From Elasticomyces elasticus (taxonomy: Eukaryota; Ascomycota; Dothideomycetes; Mycosphaerellales; Teratosphaeriaceae): DNA of 64,000 nucleotides. Made by a program: the position numbers and the translations under genes. Below are positions 50,021 to 61,258 of the stretch, in pieces; position 1 is the stretch's first letter, and each line of letters opens with the position of its first letter. The DNA is taken from the NCBI GenBank assembly GCA_035926095.1, contig JAVRQT010000020.1, positions 1 through 64,000 on the forward strand. The letters run 5' to 3'. The notes under the pieces were generated by a model. It was not told the origin of the DNA, searched no databases, and was given only the letters and a program-made list of their open reading frames with translations.

Positions 50021-51703
50021 TTAAGCCTCGGCCACCTTTCCCTCAACGACTCCACCATGCTCGGCCTTGCCAGTGTGGTGATCTGCCACAGCGACATCTG
50101 GCTCAGCTTCCCCCTCCTCGTCAGACCACTCCCCCTCCTCGTCCTCTTCCTCGTTCTCCTCATCCGAGTACTCCGGCTCACGCTCCATCAACACTTTGTT
50201 GAGCTTCTTTCGACTCAGCACGCCGCTCTTGACCCGTGTTTCTCCGTCGGGGATCTTGATGAGAAGCGCAGCGCTGGTGTAGAGCGTGTCAAGGCCTGGC
50301 TCGTTGCCATACTTCCACTCGTCAGCATGCTGTCAGGCAGTTCAAGACATTCATCACTCACGTAAAGGCTCGCCCTGCTCAACTCCTTGTACCCCGGCTT
50401 ATTCAACCAGATGAACTTGCCCTCGAACATCGTGCAGGTCGCATCCATCTCATCAAACCCTCCGTCTCCCACACAGCCGCCGACCTCGAGAACCTTGAGA
50501 CCTGGGTAGTAAGCACCAAAAGGTACCAACTCGTTGCCCTCACTATCCCCATACTCACCATCATCCCAGTAGCCTCCCGAGTGCGACGACCGAGACTCCT
50601 TGCTGGTGCTGATGAGGGAAGTCTTGAGACCAAGCGCCCGAGCGACTTCGTAGACGGCCATGTCAGCACCTTTCAGACAACTTGGCAGAAGCTTCGACAG
50701 AACTGGGTTGGTATGCGGATAGCGGTGCGTGAGGTAGACGCCGATGTCACCGCCGTCGGTCATGAAGCGAGCATCACTGATCGCTTGCTTGAAGAGAGAA
50801 GCGAGCGGGAGAAGGTTAGCATCGAGTGCCAGCGACTTGCCAGCCTGGAGGCTGATGTGTTGAGTGAGGAAGAGGTTGTAGGTGAGTGTGACACGATGAC
50901 CGCTAGTGACTTCGTGGACCTCATGCTCGCAGTCGCTGTAGAAAGCAGCCCACTGGACGGCATTTGCGGAGTTGGCGGCCCAGTCGAAGACGGTCTGCTG
51001 GTCGCCGTGACGGACTGAAAGACTGCCGCCTGTGACTTGTCAGCTATGTTCTTGCGCTTGAAAGTAGTATCACACACCTTCGAAAGCAGAAGGCAGCGCA
51101 ACCACCAGACTGCCAACCTGCGTGTCTCCACGCGGTGTGTCGACATGCGGCTTGAACTTGCCGTACGGCGCACTGTAGACGTTCAACTTGTACAGCTCAG
51201 CCTTCACGGAACGATGGCGATCGACGGAGGGAACGAGAAGCTGATTGATGATGTTGACGATGCCGGTCGTGTAACTGTGTAGTCAGTCAGCATGATTGGT
51301 ATCGAGTTCACCCTTGCCCTACATACGGGCAGAAGTCTGAGCAGAACGCATCAGTGTCCAGCTTGGCCGCCTTACGGTAGCTCTCATCATGAACTGCTTC
51401 GCCGCCTTTGCCGAAGGAGGCCGGCGTGCAAACACCAAGTAGCTTCCCGAAAGCTGTTGACTCGCCGTTCGTGGGAAGGGTGACAGTACTGCCGCTGCCG
51501 TCAGGCCCGAAACGGATGGTGACTGGGTGGGTGTTTGCTCGGGTCTCTTTCTTCTCGGCCGTGGGGGTCGACGAGCTTGAATCCTTGGTGACGGTGAGCT
51601 GACCGCCACAGGCGAAGGTTGCTTTCGACTTCTCGTGATCGAGCGCGGATGTGAGCTTGTCGATATGCGCCTTGTGGTCTGCGTCAATGTGTTGAGCGGG
51701 CAT
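50021..51703 (-). CDS. 2-oxoglutarate/Fe(II)-dependent oxygenase domain protein
   Basis: Four exons (51703-51327, 51274-51078, 51029-50362, 50317-50021) with introns of 52, 48 and 44 bp, all in phase; 512 aa. The double-stranded beta-helix region reads YKLNVYSAPYGKFKPHVDTP (iron ligands in HVD), VGSLVVALPSAFEGGSLSVR, VQWAAFYSDCEHEVHEVTSG (third iron-ligand His) and HRVTLTYNLF (2-oxoglutarate-binding Arg). This is the fungal prolyl-4-hydroxylase-like family of unknown substrate. The middle contains an Ala/Leu-rich stretch and MDATCTMFEGKFIWLNKPGY. The last exon is strongly acidic (DEENEEEDEEGEWSDEEG), suggesting a nuclear or chaperone-like partner site. The ATG at 51703 begins MPAQHIDADHKAHIDKL; the longer upstream frame is unlike the family. 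Confidence 0.87.
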
Positions 51704-52146
51704 AATTGCGGTGCGAAGGGTAGTGAAGCTGACAACCGTGATGGTGGATTGAGAAGTTGTTGTCAGGGAGTGAGGAGATGAAGGAGGAAGTGGGACACTT
51801 GACCAGCAAACGTTGAGCAGCAGTCTTGGCGGTACAAACGGCGCATGCAGAAGATGTGATCTGTCACATGCAAAGTCCCGGTCGTCCATGCAGGCTGCCG
51901 TATCGCTGAAACACCCCCAAGAGAAGCTCAAACCTGTTCTGCGGAAAATCTCGGGTATGGCACCCTAACTGGTCCACAGGCACCAGTGATAGCGGAACTG
52001 ATCGGGTAGCACTTCGATGAGCTCCCAGGTAGTCCGCGTGAGCAGAGTTTGGTAACGTCCTGATGGTGTTGTCTGCAACATGCCGCTTCAGACGCAGGGC
52101 TATGCAGCAATCCGTTGCGCTATCGAGATCGAGCTCATCATCGTAC
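51704..52146. other. Intergenic
   Basis: About 440 bp between the oxygenase start and the alcohol dehydrogenase stop. Nothing recognised. Confidence 0.5.
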
Positions 52147-53597
52147 CTACCACTCCAACACAGCCTTGATAGTCTCGCCCGAGTGCATGTCGTGCAACGC
52201 CGTCTTGAAGTCCTCCGCCTATCATACTCATGTTAGCCGTCCAACATTGGCAGAAATAGGACGGCATTACGGCAGGGCCTCACCTTGTAGAAAGTAGTCA
52301 TGCGATCAATCGGAAACCTCCCCTCCCGATAATACTTGACCAGCTCCGGGATGAACTACATCCAACCACCGTCAGCCCCCACAACCTCACCGTTCATACA
52401 CAGATTATCAACAACTTACCACCTCCGGATTGCTGTCCCCCATAATACACCCCACAACCTTCACACACCTCGTCATGATATCCCTCACATCAATCTCCAA
52501 CTTCTGCACCGGATCCGGCGACGCACCCACAAGCACGAGCGTGCCACCGTTGGCGAGGGATTTGTAGGCTGCTTGTTGGACTGCTGAGACACCGGTAGCT
52601 GTTGGAGAAGCAAGTTAGCGTGTATGAACGAAAAGTTTAAGGTAGTGATGGGGGTTTGGTACTGTCGATGAAGATGTCCGGTCCACGACCGTCGTTCGCG
52701 GCTTGTTTAAGTGAACCGGCGAGATCGGGGAGGTTTTGAGTGTTGAGCGCTTTCGTTGCACCAAATTCCTCGCAACGCTTAACACGACTAGCATTAATAT
52801 CCACGCCGATTATCTCGTGGCAGCCGGCGATCTTCGCAGCCTACAACATAACACAAAATCAGCTTTGGACTGGCCTGGCCAATGGCCCCGAACAGTAATC
52901 TCATGTACGAGCCGCACGCACGCACCATAATAGCAGCCAACCCCACCCCACCCAACCCAGAAACCATGACACTGTCCCCCTTCCCAGCATTAGCAATCTT
53001 CAACACACTTCCAGCCCCAGTCTGCAAGCCACAACCCAAGGGCGCGAATAACTTCAGCTCCTCAGGCTTCTCGATAAGATCCTTCGCCGATACGACCGAA
53101 CTCTCCTTGACTACACTCAGATTGGCGAAACTGCTTTGCCCGAAGAAACTCCCCGCGATATCACCACCGCCATCGGCGGACTTGAAAGCGTCAGGTTGCC
53201 CGATGACGTTGTACCCGAAACTGGGACAATGATTCGGTCTGCCTAGCTTACACGTAACACAATCCATACACGAATAATAACTCAGCAGCACCGGGTCGCC
53301 AATAGCTAAATCCTTTTTGATGGAGTTGGGTCCGATGGCTTTGATGTAGCCTGCTCCCTCGTGGCCGGCGACACGGGGGTAATGGAGTGGGTAGCTGGGG
53401 TGGCGGGGGATGCTGGTGATTAGGAGATCGGTGTGGCAGATCCCCGAAGCGACCATTTCTACCAGGAGTTCGCCGGCTTTGAGCGTGGTGGGGACGAGGA
53501 TGGAGGAGAGGGTCCAGTTGCTGCCTGGGATGTGGGCTTGGGGTTCTGGTTCTGAGGCCAGGATGGCGCGGGTCGGGGTGGTGTTGGTTGGGGACAT
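52147..53597 (-). CDS. Zinc-dependent alcohol dehydrogenase (medium-chain)
   Basis: Five exons (53597-52926, 52840-52663, 52598-52420, 52355-52284, 52218-52147) with introns of 85, 64, 64 and 65 bp, all in phase; 390 aa. Catalytic zinc ligands: GICHTDL (Cys) and AGHEGAG (His-Glu). The structural zinc lobe is SCMDCVTCKLGRPNHC with four Cys. The Rossmann loop GLGGVGLAAIM is followed across intron 1 by AAKIAGCHEIIGVDINASRV, whose Asp after the second strand suggests NAD rather than NADP. The C-terminus reads FIPELVKYYREGRFPIDRM and AVLEW. Resembles fungal aryl/benzyl-alcohol dehydrogenases; substrate not determined. Start MSPTNTTPTRAILASEPE at the first ATG. Confidence 0.9.
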
Positions 53598-54242
53598 GGT
53601 CGGGCGAGCAGTAGGGTCTGGAATTGCGTTTGTGCTGGTAGTAAGTGTGCACCTATATGCTAGAAGTCCGGCAAGAGGTAAGGCTGTCTCGACGACGTTC
53701 GTGGGATTGTGTTGTGCGAACCCGAACGAAGCTGAGAAGTGTATGACCTGCCAAGTAAAGGATTAAGACCTAGAGTTGGAGAAGATGGTAGAGGTGCCTC
53801 AGCCCCGGCATGATGAATAACAGAGCTATAAGTACTAGCTTTACAGTTGGCGACGGCTGCATGCGATGCACAGTAGACACGACTTGCCCTCATCTTGCCC
53901 TGATCCAGAAGGAAGCCCGTGCTTCCGCTTCGTGATGGTGCCTTGATACATCTGCAAGTAGTACTTCCACAGCACCTAGAGCGCTGCATCTCTCCTGCAT
54001 GACAGAAATGAAGGGACGATGACAAAGTGCGGAAGAGAACCAGGCTGAAGCTGCAGCTGAAGTTGGAGGATCGAGTGAGGTGGGTTAGCGTAACTGCCCC
54101 ATTGGGTCCGCCTCGGCCCGCACAGAGCCTCATCACATGCAAGCTCGGCGACCTCGAAGCCATTGCAGCATCAATCACAACAATGTGAGAAGCTCTCAGA
54201 AGCCAGCGGGTCTGGCCGTGCAACACACAACAAACAACGACT
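53598..54242. other. Divergent intergenic region
   Basis: 645 bp between the starts of the alcohol dehydrogenase (minus) and the Sin1 gene (plus). No clear control site. Confidence 0.5.
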
Positions 54243-56840
54243 ATGTCGCTCTTACTGAACGAAGAGTTCACGCTCTACCAACTCCGTCTCGGCTACCTCT
54301 CCCACATCCACGACGGCGTCGGCGAACGCTTGATCAACTTGAATACCGCCGTACTGAATGAGCCAGCCTTTCGCACAGCAGGCTGGACAGCAGACGCTGC
54401 AGCGATCAAGCGATGTTACAGCCCTCCTATCCCCACCACAGGAGCAGCAGAGTACTTCAGCCGACCTGTCCGCTCCAGAACCGCAGGGCTGACGCTCGCG
54501 GACACTCCAGACGAAAGTCACAATGGCGGACTCATCAGCGGGCACAGAGGAAGCGAGGAGACACTGGGACCAAGCGCGCTGACAGTAAAAGAGCGACGAA
54601 GGCGGAAGCAAGGGCAGAATCTAGACGAGGATGATAGCTCGGACCTCAGCGATGACAGCGAGGAAGAGGACACCGCAGCGCAGAGCGTGAGGTTCGCTAG
54701 ACTGCCTCGGAGAAGTCGGGAGGGACATAGTCCTCCGCAACGGGAGAGTACGGTGACGTTGAAACCTGGTGATGATGATGCAGCGCCGTTGGAGGTCAAG
54801 GTTATTAGTCCGAGTTATAGACCACGAACGAGTAGTCTGAGCGCGACAGAGGTGATTAATGCGGCGAATGCGAAGACGGGGACGAGGCCGAGACGGGACA
54901 CGACTACGAGTAGTGAGATGAGCTCGGATAACGAGGCTTTGGGGCCGGAGAGGGCGTTTCGGAAGAGGTTGCCGAGCAGACCGCAGAAACCTGCTTTGCT
55001 ATCGGAGAAGATCACTGAAGAGGGACCGGATGATGACAGTGAGCTCGAGGACGAAGATGATGTTGAGGTGGCCGAGGCGAGCGATTTGAGCGACGAGTCT
55101 GATGGCGAAGTCGCGGCACTTCCATCACCTCAACTGCACGTCGAAGACGGCCTCGATGATTCTGTCGAGCGCAAGCCCATGCCCATCATACCACCGGCTA
55201 TCACTCCTTCACACAACTCGCCGCGAAAGTCAAGCAAAGAGAACCTGCCCAAGCTACCGAAACTACCCGTCGGTCGACCGTTAAGTACAGCTCCCATGGC
55301 GAGCTTATTGTCGATGGCGTTGAAAGGTCCAGGCGGCAACGATGCATCCGAGAAGCCGTACCAAAAGTATGCTGAGCTCTCTGGCAAAGGCGAGGCGCAG
55401 CCATTGTGGATCAAGATCTATGCGCCGTTTTCCAAGGTCGCGGCTGAGCCGCTGCAAGTCCCTTTGCGGCGGAGCAAAGACGCCGAGGGTGGTGTTCCGA
55501 CTGTCAATGAGCTCATCGGGTTGGCGCTGTTCAGGTACGATGAGGAGGATTACGAGCCACCGTTGAGCGAGAAGCAGGGCAAGCTTGAGAACTGGGAGTT
55601 GAGAATGGTCGAAGATGGAGAAGTAGACATGGACTTCCCGGCTCTGAGCAGGAATCGACCAGTCACGGATTTCACTTCCAACAACAACCGCCCTCCGCAA
55701 CGGCGAATGCGGGATAAACCCTGGGATGAATTCGGGCTAGTGGCCGCAGATGGCGTAGACGATGATTCCGACGATGACGAGCCGACATCCACCGCAACAC
55801 TGAAGCCTGCAAACCCGCTCCCTGCTGCAACGACCCTGCCAACCATCACAGAAACAGCAGCAATGCCTCCGCCTGCTACACCAAGTATGCTACCAAACCG
55901 CAACCCCATCACCGGGCCCTCCTTCGCTCTCAACCCAGCTATGCGCAAGGACTCGACGAATCTACTTGATACGCCGCAGACTCAAGCGACGACTAGTACA
56001 CCCCGCATGGGACCCGTCAAGACTGTGTCGCTGCATTTCACGGATCCGCAGAGTTTCCAGACTACACTTTTGCCTTTGGATACTACGGCTGATACGTATA
56101 TTGCTGAACTGTTTGAGAAGGCTTGCGCGAGACTGAGACTCGATAAGGCGCTTTATGTGCTCAAAGTGAGGGGGACACAGACCGTAGCTCCCTCGGACAG
56201 AACGGTGGAAGCGCTGGGAGCGAATCTCCACCTGGATCTTGTGAGAAGGAGGTTTGGAGCGGTGGGGGATTTCGGGTTAGGGTTGAGTGGCTCGCCTGGC
56301 TCGACGAGTCCGAATGCGCCGTTAGAGCTGGTGCCTAATACACCACCTACTGCTAAGGAAGCTAAGCGGAGGAAGGGGTTCCCGGGGGTGTCGGGGGTTC
56401 TACATCCCATCGCCGGTCAAGCGCAGCGACGTAACGAGCTGGACAGTACGACCGCGACTCCCATGCTCGACCTCACGGGCGCCGGGGTGGTGGGAAGGCG
56501 GTACGCTGTGCAACGCAAGATGCCTCTTTCCTTCTCCGCTACACATCCCAGGATCTTGGTTATTACGCCGGAGTACATGCAGATCCTGCCAGCGCCGCCT
56601 TCGGAGGAAAATGGCGGGGTGGTGAGTGGGAGTAAGACGACGAATGTACCTATGAGTTCTATTGTGGGGGTTAAGGTTAGTAGGAAGCATCCGAAGATGA
56701 TGAGGGTGCTTGTGTACAGGGAGAAGGAGACGAAGAGGTATGATTTTGAGTGTGCTAGTCATGCGGAGGCGGAGGCGGTGGTGGCTGATATTAGGGTGGG
56801 GGTTGGTGAGTATGGGGGTGGAGGTGGGGGGGAGGATTGA
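54243..56840 (+). CDS. AVO1: TORC2 subunit Sin1/Avo1
   Basis: Single exon, 865 aa. Scaffold of target-of-rapamycin complex 2 that recruits AGC-kinase substrates at the plasma membrane. The N-terminus MSLLLNEEFTLYQLRLGYLS is the conserved Sin1 start. A long disordered, acidic and Ser-rich part follows (DEDDSSDLSDDSEEED). The CRIM domain is at about residues 395-510 (PLWIKIYAPFSKVAAEPLQV, VNELIGLALFRYDEEDYEPP, NWELRMVEDGEVDMDFPALS, WDEFGLV). A Ras-binding-like domain sits at about 590-680 (TVSLHFTDPQSFQTTLLPLD, LYVLKVRGTQTVAP). The PH domain runs from about 755 (PLSFSATHPRILVITPEYMQ, RKHPKMMRVLVYREKETKRY) to a Gly-rich end. All three domains are present, so the gene looks complete. Confidence 0.93.
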   Translation: MSLLLNEEFTLYQLRLGYLSHIHDGVGERLINLNTAVLNEPAFRTAGWTADAAAIKRCYSPPIPTTGAAEYFSRPVRSRTAGLTLADTPDESHNGGLISGHRGSEETLGPSALTVKERRRRKQGQNLDEDDSSDLSDDSEEEDTAAQSVRFARLPRRSREGHSPPQRESTVTLKPGDDDAAPLEVKVISPSYRPRTSSLSATEVINAANAKTGTRPRRDTTTSSEMSSDNEALGPERAFRKRLPSRPQKPALLSEKITEEGPDDDSELEDEDDVEVAEASDLSDESDGEVAALPSPQLHVEDGLDDSVERKPMPIIPPAITPSHNSPRKSSKENLPKLPKLPVGRPLSTAPMASLLSMALKGPGGNDASEKPYQKYAELSGKGEAQPLWIKIYAPFSKVAAEPLQVPLRRSKDAEGGVPTVNELIGLALFRYDEEDYEPPLSEKQGKLENWELRMVEDGEVDMDFPALSRNRPVTDFTSNNNRPPQRRMRDKPWDEFGLVAADGVDDDSDDDEPTSTATLKPANPLPAATTLPTITETAAMPPPATPSMLPNRNPITGPSFALNPAMRKDSTNLLDTPQTQATTSTPRMGPVKTVSLHFTDPQSFQTTLLPLDTTADTYIAELFEKACARLRLDKALYVLKVRGTQTVAPSDRTVEALGANLHLDLVRRRFGAVGDFGLGLSGSPGSTSPNAPLELVPNTPPTAKEAKRRKGFPGVSGVLHPIAGQAQRRNELDSTTATPMLDLTGAGVVGRRYAVQRKMPLSFSATHPRILVITPEYMQILPAPPSEENGGVVSGSKTTNVPMSSIVGVKVSRKHPKMMRVLVYREKETKRYDFECASHAEAEAVVADIRVGVGEYGGGGGGED

Positions 56841-57622
56841 AGGGGGACGATGTGATATGGTTGTCTTTAAGAGTTGGCTTAGCTTTGGAAGAGTGAATGC
56901 TGAGTGGATATCCAGTTGCGTGGAGTTTTGGGACCATGGCTCGCAGCACAAGCTCGACCTTCTGCTATGGAGAGCTATGGAAGAGTCCGGCATGACTGCT
57001 TCACGGTCCGGCGGTCACTAGGATGATACCGCGGGAGATGCTTAGGCACTCTCCACTTGAGACGGGATTGGAGACCGTGTCCCAAGTGCTTGGTGATGAA
57101 GAAAAGCACGTACGAAGACACCTAACGTTGCAAAGATTAGCTGTCCGGTAGGTTGCGAATCTCCAAGATGTACCTGAGTCTAGGGCCAGGCAGTGTGGGC
57201 TGACAGGTCAGCAGAAGAAGGAAGGAATGCTTCGATCAAGCGCCAGTCGCAGTACGGACTTGATCTTGTCCGCAAGAACCAAGCTCCAGTACCACGACGT
57301 AAGACGTTGTTAGGGTATCAAGACATCATCACTGTCACGAACCGAATCCGTCCGACTGTCGCACATGTATCGGAGAGCACTTTCATCGCCTCGCATTGCG
57401 TCGTCATTTAGCTGTCATTACTCACATTTAGCCGTCATATGCTAGCTCCCACTTCGAGCTATTGGTCTTCGACAACAAGAGGCAACATTGACGGGCGACA
57501 AATCCATCACCACTAATTTCAGCCGTCGAACCCAGTCAGTACAAGTACTGAGCTGCCGCCAGCCAAGCTACTTTGCTCAAAGCAATATCACTCTCCGCCA
57601 TCAACATAACTTAACAACAGCA
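56841..57622. other. Intergenic
   Basis: About 780 bp. The frame of the GST gene is open from 57488, but its usual N-terminus begins at ATG 57623. Near 57410-57440 a short direct repeat (tagctgtcattactcacatt / tagccgtcat) is visible. No gene seen. Confidence 0.45.
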
Positions 57623-58761
57623 ATGACGACTTCCGCCACCAAGCTCGACCACCCATCCACATCCAACCCCAGCGAGAAACACCCTTTGGAAGACATAGCA
57701 GACAAAGACGGCAACTTTCGCCGCGTAGATTCCAAATTCCGCAACTGGATCGGCGACGCTGACTTCCCAGCCGAGAAGGATCGGTATGTCCTCTACATCA
57801 ACAAAGGATGTCCATGGGCCCATCGCGCAAACCTCGTCCGAAGTCTGAAAGGTCTCGAGGATGTTATCCAGCTTGTAGTCATGGACCATTCGATGGGCAA
57901 TGAGGGATGGATTTACAATCCTGATCGTGCGGGCACGGATCCTAAGGATCCGCTTTATGGGTTCATGAAGCACAAGGAGTTGTATCTCAAAGCTGATCCT
58001 GAGTATAAGGGACGGTATACAGTGCCGACGTTGTGGGATAAGAAGAGGGAGACGATTGTCAATAATGAGTCCTCGGAAGTGATTCGGATGTTTTACTCTG
58101 GGTTTGATGAGTTGTTGCCTGAGAAGCTGCGTGAGGTCAACAAGCCTGATGGTGGCTTGCTACCAGAGAAGCTAAAGGATGAGATTGAGGAGATGAATGT
58201 GTGGGTTTATGATAAGATCAATAATGGTGTTTACAAAACTGGTAACCGTGGCATCCTCTCACACCGTCCAACATGGTGAAGCTGACTTTCTTGTGCAGGT
58301 TTCGCCACAACTCAAAAAGCCTACGAAACGAATGTCACCGCGCTCTTCGAAAGCCTGGATCGCATGGAGAAGATCTTGGCCTCCAGTCCTGGACCCTTCA
58401 TCCACGGCAAGCATGTCACAGAAGCAGACATTAGGCTCTACCCGACGATGGTGCGCTTCGACGTCGGATACCACACCCTGTTCAGATGTAACCTCAAGAT
58501 GATTCGGCACGATTACCCGCATCTTCAGAAATGGTTGTTGCATTGTTATCATGATCTAAGTCCCGAGGAGACGAGGGGAGCGTTTGGGAGTACGACGTAC
58601 TTTGATGCTGTGAGTTGATCTATTCCTGCGGGGATGTGTTTGTTGGGCTGGATGGCGAGGACTGACAGGATTTCCAGATTAAATTCGGCTATGCGGCAGC
58701 GAGCAAGAGTCCGGTCGTTCCATTGGGACCAGTGCCGAACATGATGCCGAGACCAGAGTAG
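57623..58761 (+). CDS. Omega-class glutathione S-transferase (Ecm4/Gto-like)
   Basis: Three exons (57623-58241, 58299-58609, 58678-58761) with introns of 57 and 68 bp; 337 aa. Glutathionyl-hydroquinone reductase/omega GST that uses a catalytic Cys, here in NKGCPWAHRANLVRSLKGLE (active-site motif CPWAHR). Other landmarks: FRNWIGDADFPAEKDRYVLY, DPEYKGRYTVPTLWDKKRET, NNESSEVIRMF (glutathione site), and in exon 2 the helical domain HVTEADIRLYPTMVRFDVGY and RHDYPHLQKWLLHCYHDL. The C-terminus is GFGYAA-like (IKFGYAAASKSPVVPLGP), as in the family. Likely cytosolic and involved in redox or xenobiotic metabolism. Confidence 0.92.
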
Positions 58762-59434
58762 AGTAGACTACGAGATGAGATGGCCTCTCTGACTTGCAAA
58801 ACCTCGAGATATGCGGTGTCGGCGTACGTGCGCACGCGAGCCGTTTAGTGGCTGCCGGCTTCAAAACGTTCCTGCCCTTTGCCTGTCATTCGCGTCCTGC
58901 CTAGATGTCATCACCTTCGAACAAACTCACTGTGTCGCTGTAGTTCCGGAAGTGATCGGCTTCCATTCAGCAGCCTCAGTGGGGTTCAGTCGCTCCAGAC
59001 ACACGATCGTTGCGTCGGGACACATTACCTCCGGGCCATGCTCCCGTTCCTGCCAGCCCAAATACATCGTGCGAGTTCTGCTGCTTGAGGTCTGCTCAGG
59101 ATCAGTACCAAGGGAGCGGCCCTAACTCTACTCCGATGGTGATTGTCAACATAGTGCTCGGGTCGGTCCTTGGACAGAAGTCGAGGGAACCGCCGGGCCC
59201 GGCACAGCGCTTGGTGCAGTGCCAAGAGTGTAAGGTAGCTGCGTGGTGCGCACGTAATTTGTCAGTTGAAAGCCGTATACAGTACAGACCTCAACTTCGC
59301 ATGCAAAACAAGATTGGATCAGTTTGGGGTTTGCAATGTACAAGCTTCGATGCTCAAATACGCATCGTCTACGGGTCTTCGAATACACAGAACGCCACTC
59401 CATTCCACTTTCATTGCAGTGGCTAGTCGTGAGT
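58762..59434. other. Intergenic
   Basis: About 670 bp between the 3' ends of two convergent genes. Spurious ORFs only. Confidence 0.5.
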
Positions 59435-60026
59435 CTAATAGCCCTCCTTACCCCACTTGTTGTACTTCTCGTGCAATGACTACACCACTTGTTAGCACAT
59501 AACCCCTCCAAAACCCTCCCACAGCCCTTTCCTTGCACATCACTGCCATGTACGTACCTTAGGCAAATTCACCCCCGGAATAATAACCTCATTCAACGCA
59601 CTCGGCGCATCCTTCTTCGTCTTACTAGTATCCCCATGCGGATGGTACTGATACCGTGCCTGCTCCCCGGTCTTCCAGGGCTCGCTATCCACAGCCTGCG
59701 CCACTCTGTTCTCCGAAGACGACGACGTGGGGTTGCGCGAGAAATGCCAGCCAGCCAACGTAAACGCTCCAGTCATAATCGCGAGCAGGATCTACCATCT
59801 CGTCAGTGCTGCAAGGGTGTAGGTACTGGTGTATGTGTACGTAGAGTTCTGGGTCACGCTTCGCGCCCTCCTTCAGGTTCTTCCTGTCCCCTGCCGCATC
59901 GTCCGAGGCTGCGTTGACGTTCGGGGTGCTGCCGGAGTTTATGCCGGAGGCGAAGCGCGCGGTGGTGTAGACGGGAGCGCGGGTGCGTGCGAGCTGCAGA
60001 GCACGAGTTCGGAGTAGGGCGGACAT
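59435..60026 (-). CDS. Small mitochondrial single-pass membrane protein
   Basis: Three exons (60026-59841, 59791-59558, 59479-59435) with introns of 49 and 78 bp; 154 aa. The presequence MSALLRTRALQLARTRAPVY then TTARFAS has many Arg residues, no acidic residue and an RFA processing-type site. After a polar stretch (GDRKNLKEGAKRDPELY) intron 1 splits off a transmembrane helix (ILLAIMTGAFTLAGWHF), followed by SRNPTSSSSE, a polar part (YQYHPHGD, SALNEVIIPGVNLPK) and the C-terminus SLHEKYNKWGKEGY. Conserved in filamentous ascomycetes as far as I recall, and it may be an accessory subunit of a respiratory complex, but I do not assign one. Confidence 0.78.
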
Positions 60027-60214
60027 GGTGGGCGCGTTGTTGGAGTGGAGAGTTGTGGTAGACAGATACAATGGCTGGAGGTGAGGTCGGAGGTGCTGCA
60101 GCTTGGTTGATGTACTGAGGCAGAAACACGTGATGTGCATATTTCATGCACAAGATATGAAGAGTGGCAAGTAAATCCAATAGCTCACTACTACCTACCC
60201 AACATACCAACCCA

Positions 60215-61258
60215 TCACTTCGCCCAAGCAACTTTAGTCTCCAACCTCCCCTCCTCATCCTCAGCCTTCCCAGCATCCCACTCCCTACCCTCCCCCTTCT
60301 TCTTCCACCTCACATCCCCAACATCCTTCTCAACCTTTCCACCTTTCTCCCACCTCCCCACCTCCTCCTCCGTAAACCCCGCGGCTTTCAGCCTATCCTT
60401 CTGCGAGGCTTTGAATCTCGTCCTAGCCTGCAAAGCAGAAATCGCCATATCCCAATCATCTCCCTCCCCACCATCACCATCGTGGTCGGGATGGATGTCG
60501 GCTGAGGGATCGTAATCAGCCGCAAACCGTGCATCGATTGTAGAGGAAGATACATTAGCGTTCTGTGCTCCTCGGCCTCGGGGACGGACAGCAGGTGCTG
60601 GTCGTGGGCCGATGATGGACTCGAGGGGATCCGAGTCCTCGTCTACTTCATTGCGTACAGATTTATGGCGATCTTCCTTCCTTCGCCTCTGTGGAGATCG
60701 TGATCGTTCGCTTACAGACTTGTCTCTCCTCCGTCGCTCTTTGCCGTGATTACGTTCACTGGGCCGTGATAACTCTTCAGGTTGCTGCAGCTTCTTCGTG
60801 CGTCGTTCATCTTCGACACGACGTTCGTGAGAATCATCTCTCCGCCGTTTCCTCGACTCAGCAGCAGCACCCTTAACCTTGATCTCACCCTTACCCTCCC
60901 TCTCCGTACTCCTCACCTTCCCAAGTCCACCCAAAGCACTCGCCCATCTCCCATTCCGCTCCCCACTCCTCGGCTTCTTCTCCGCCTTTCCCTCACCATC
61001 CTCGTCTCGTTTCCGCTTTCCACTACCCCCACTCCTCTCCTGCCTCCTCAACTCCAGCAATTTCACCCTCGCGTCCTCAGCTTCCTTTGCCTTTAACGCA
61101 GCATTATGACTATCCGTCTCCCTGATAACATTCCTCAAGAAGCGTATGTTAGGTTTCGGTGCATCTTTCGCTCGAGGTCTGGTACTGGTTATGCGTGTGG
61201 CATCGCTCTTCAAGAGATTGATCACATAGTCGTCGTCTAGGGCCTCGCCGAGTGGCAT
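60215..61258 (-). CDS. Arg/Ser-rich nuclear protein, possible splicing-associated factor
   Basis: Single exon, 347 aa. The N-terminus has GEALDDDYVINLLKSDA and the conserved NIRFLRNVIRETDSHNAALK with a following coiled-coil-like stretch. The middle is very basic and Ser/Arg-rich (RKRRRDDSHERRVEDERRTK, SVSERSRSPQRRRK). The C-terminal quarter contains SDPLESIIGPRPAPAVRPRG, WDMAISALQARTRFKASQKD and GFTEEEVGRWEKGG. This resembles fungal proteins annotated as Prp38B-like or DUF3752-like factors. RS-type composition suggests nuclear RNA processing; the specific role is not inferable. Confidence 0.65.
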   Translation of the reverse strand: MPLGEALDDDYVINLLKSDATRITSTRPRAKDAPKPNIRFLRNVIRETDSHNAALKAKEAEDARVKLLELRRQERSGGSGKRKRDEDGEGKAEKKPRSGERNGRWASALGGLGKVRSTEREGKGEIKVKGAAAESRKRRRDDSHERRVEDERRTKKLQQPEELSRPSERNHGKERRRRDKSVSERSRSPQRRRKEDRHKSVRNEVDEDSDPLESIIGPRPAPAVRPRGRGAQNANVSSSTIDARFAADYDPSADIHPDHDGDGGEGDDWDMAISALQARTRFKASQKDRLKAAGFTEEEVGRWEKGGKVEKDVGDVRWKKKGEGREWDAGKAEDEEGRLETKVAWAK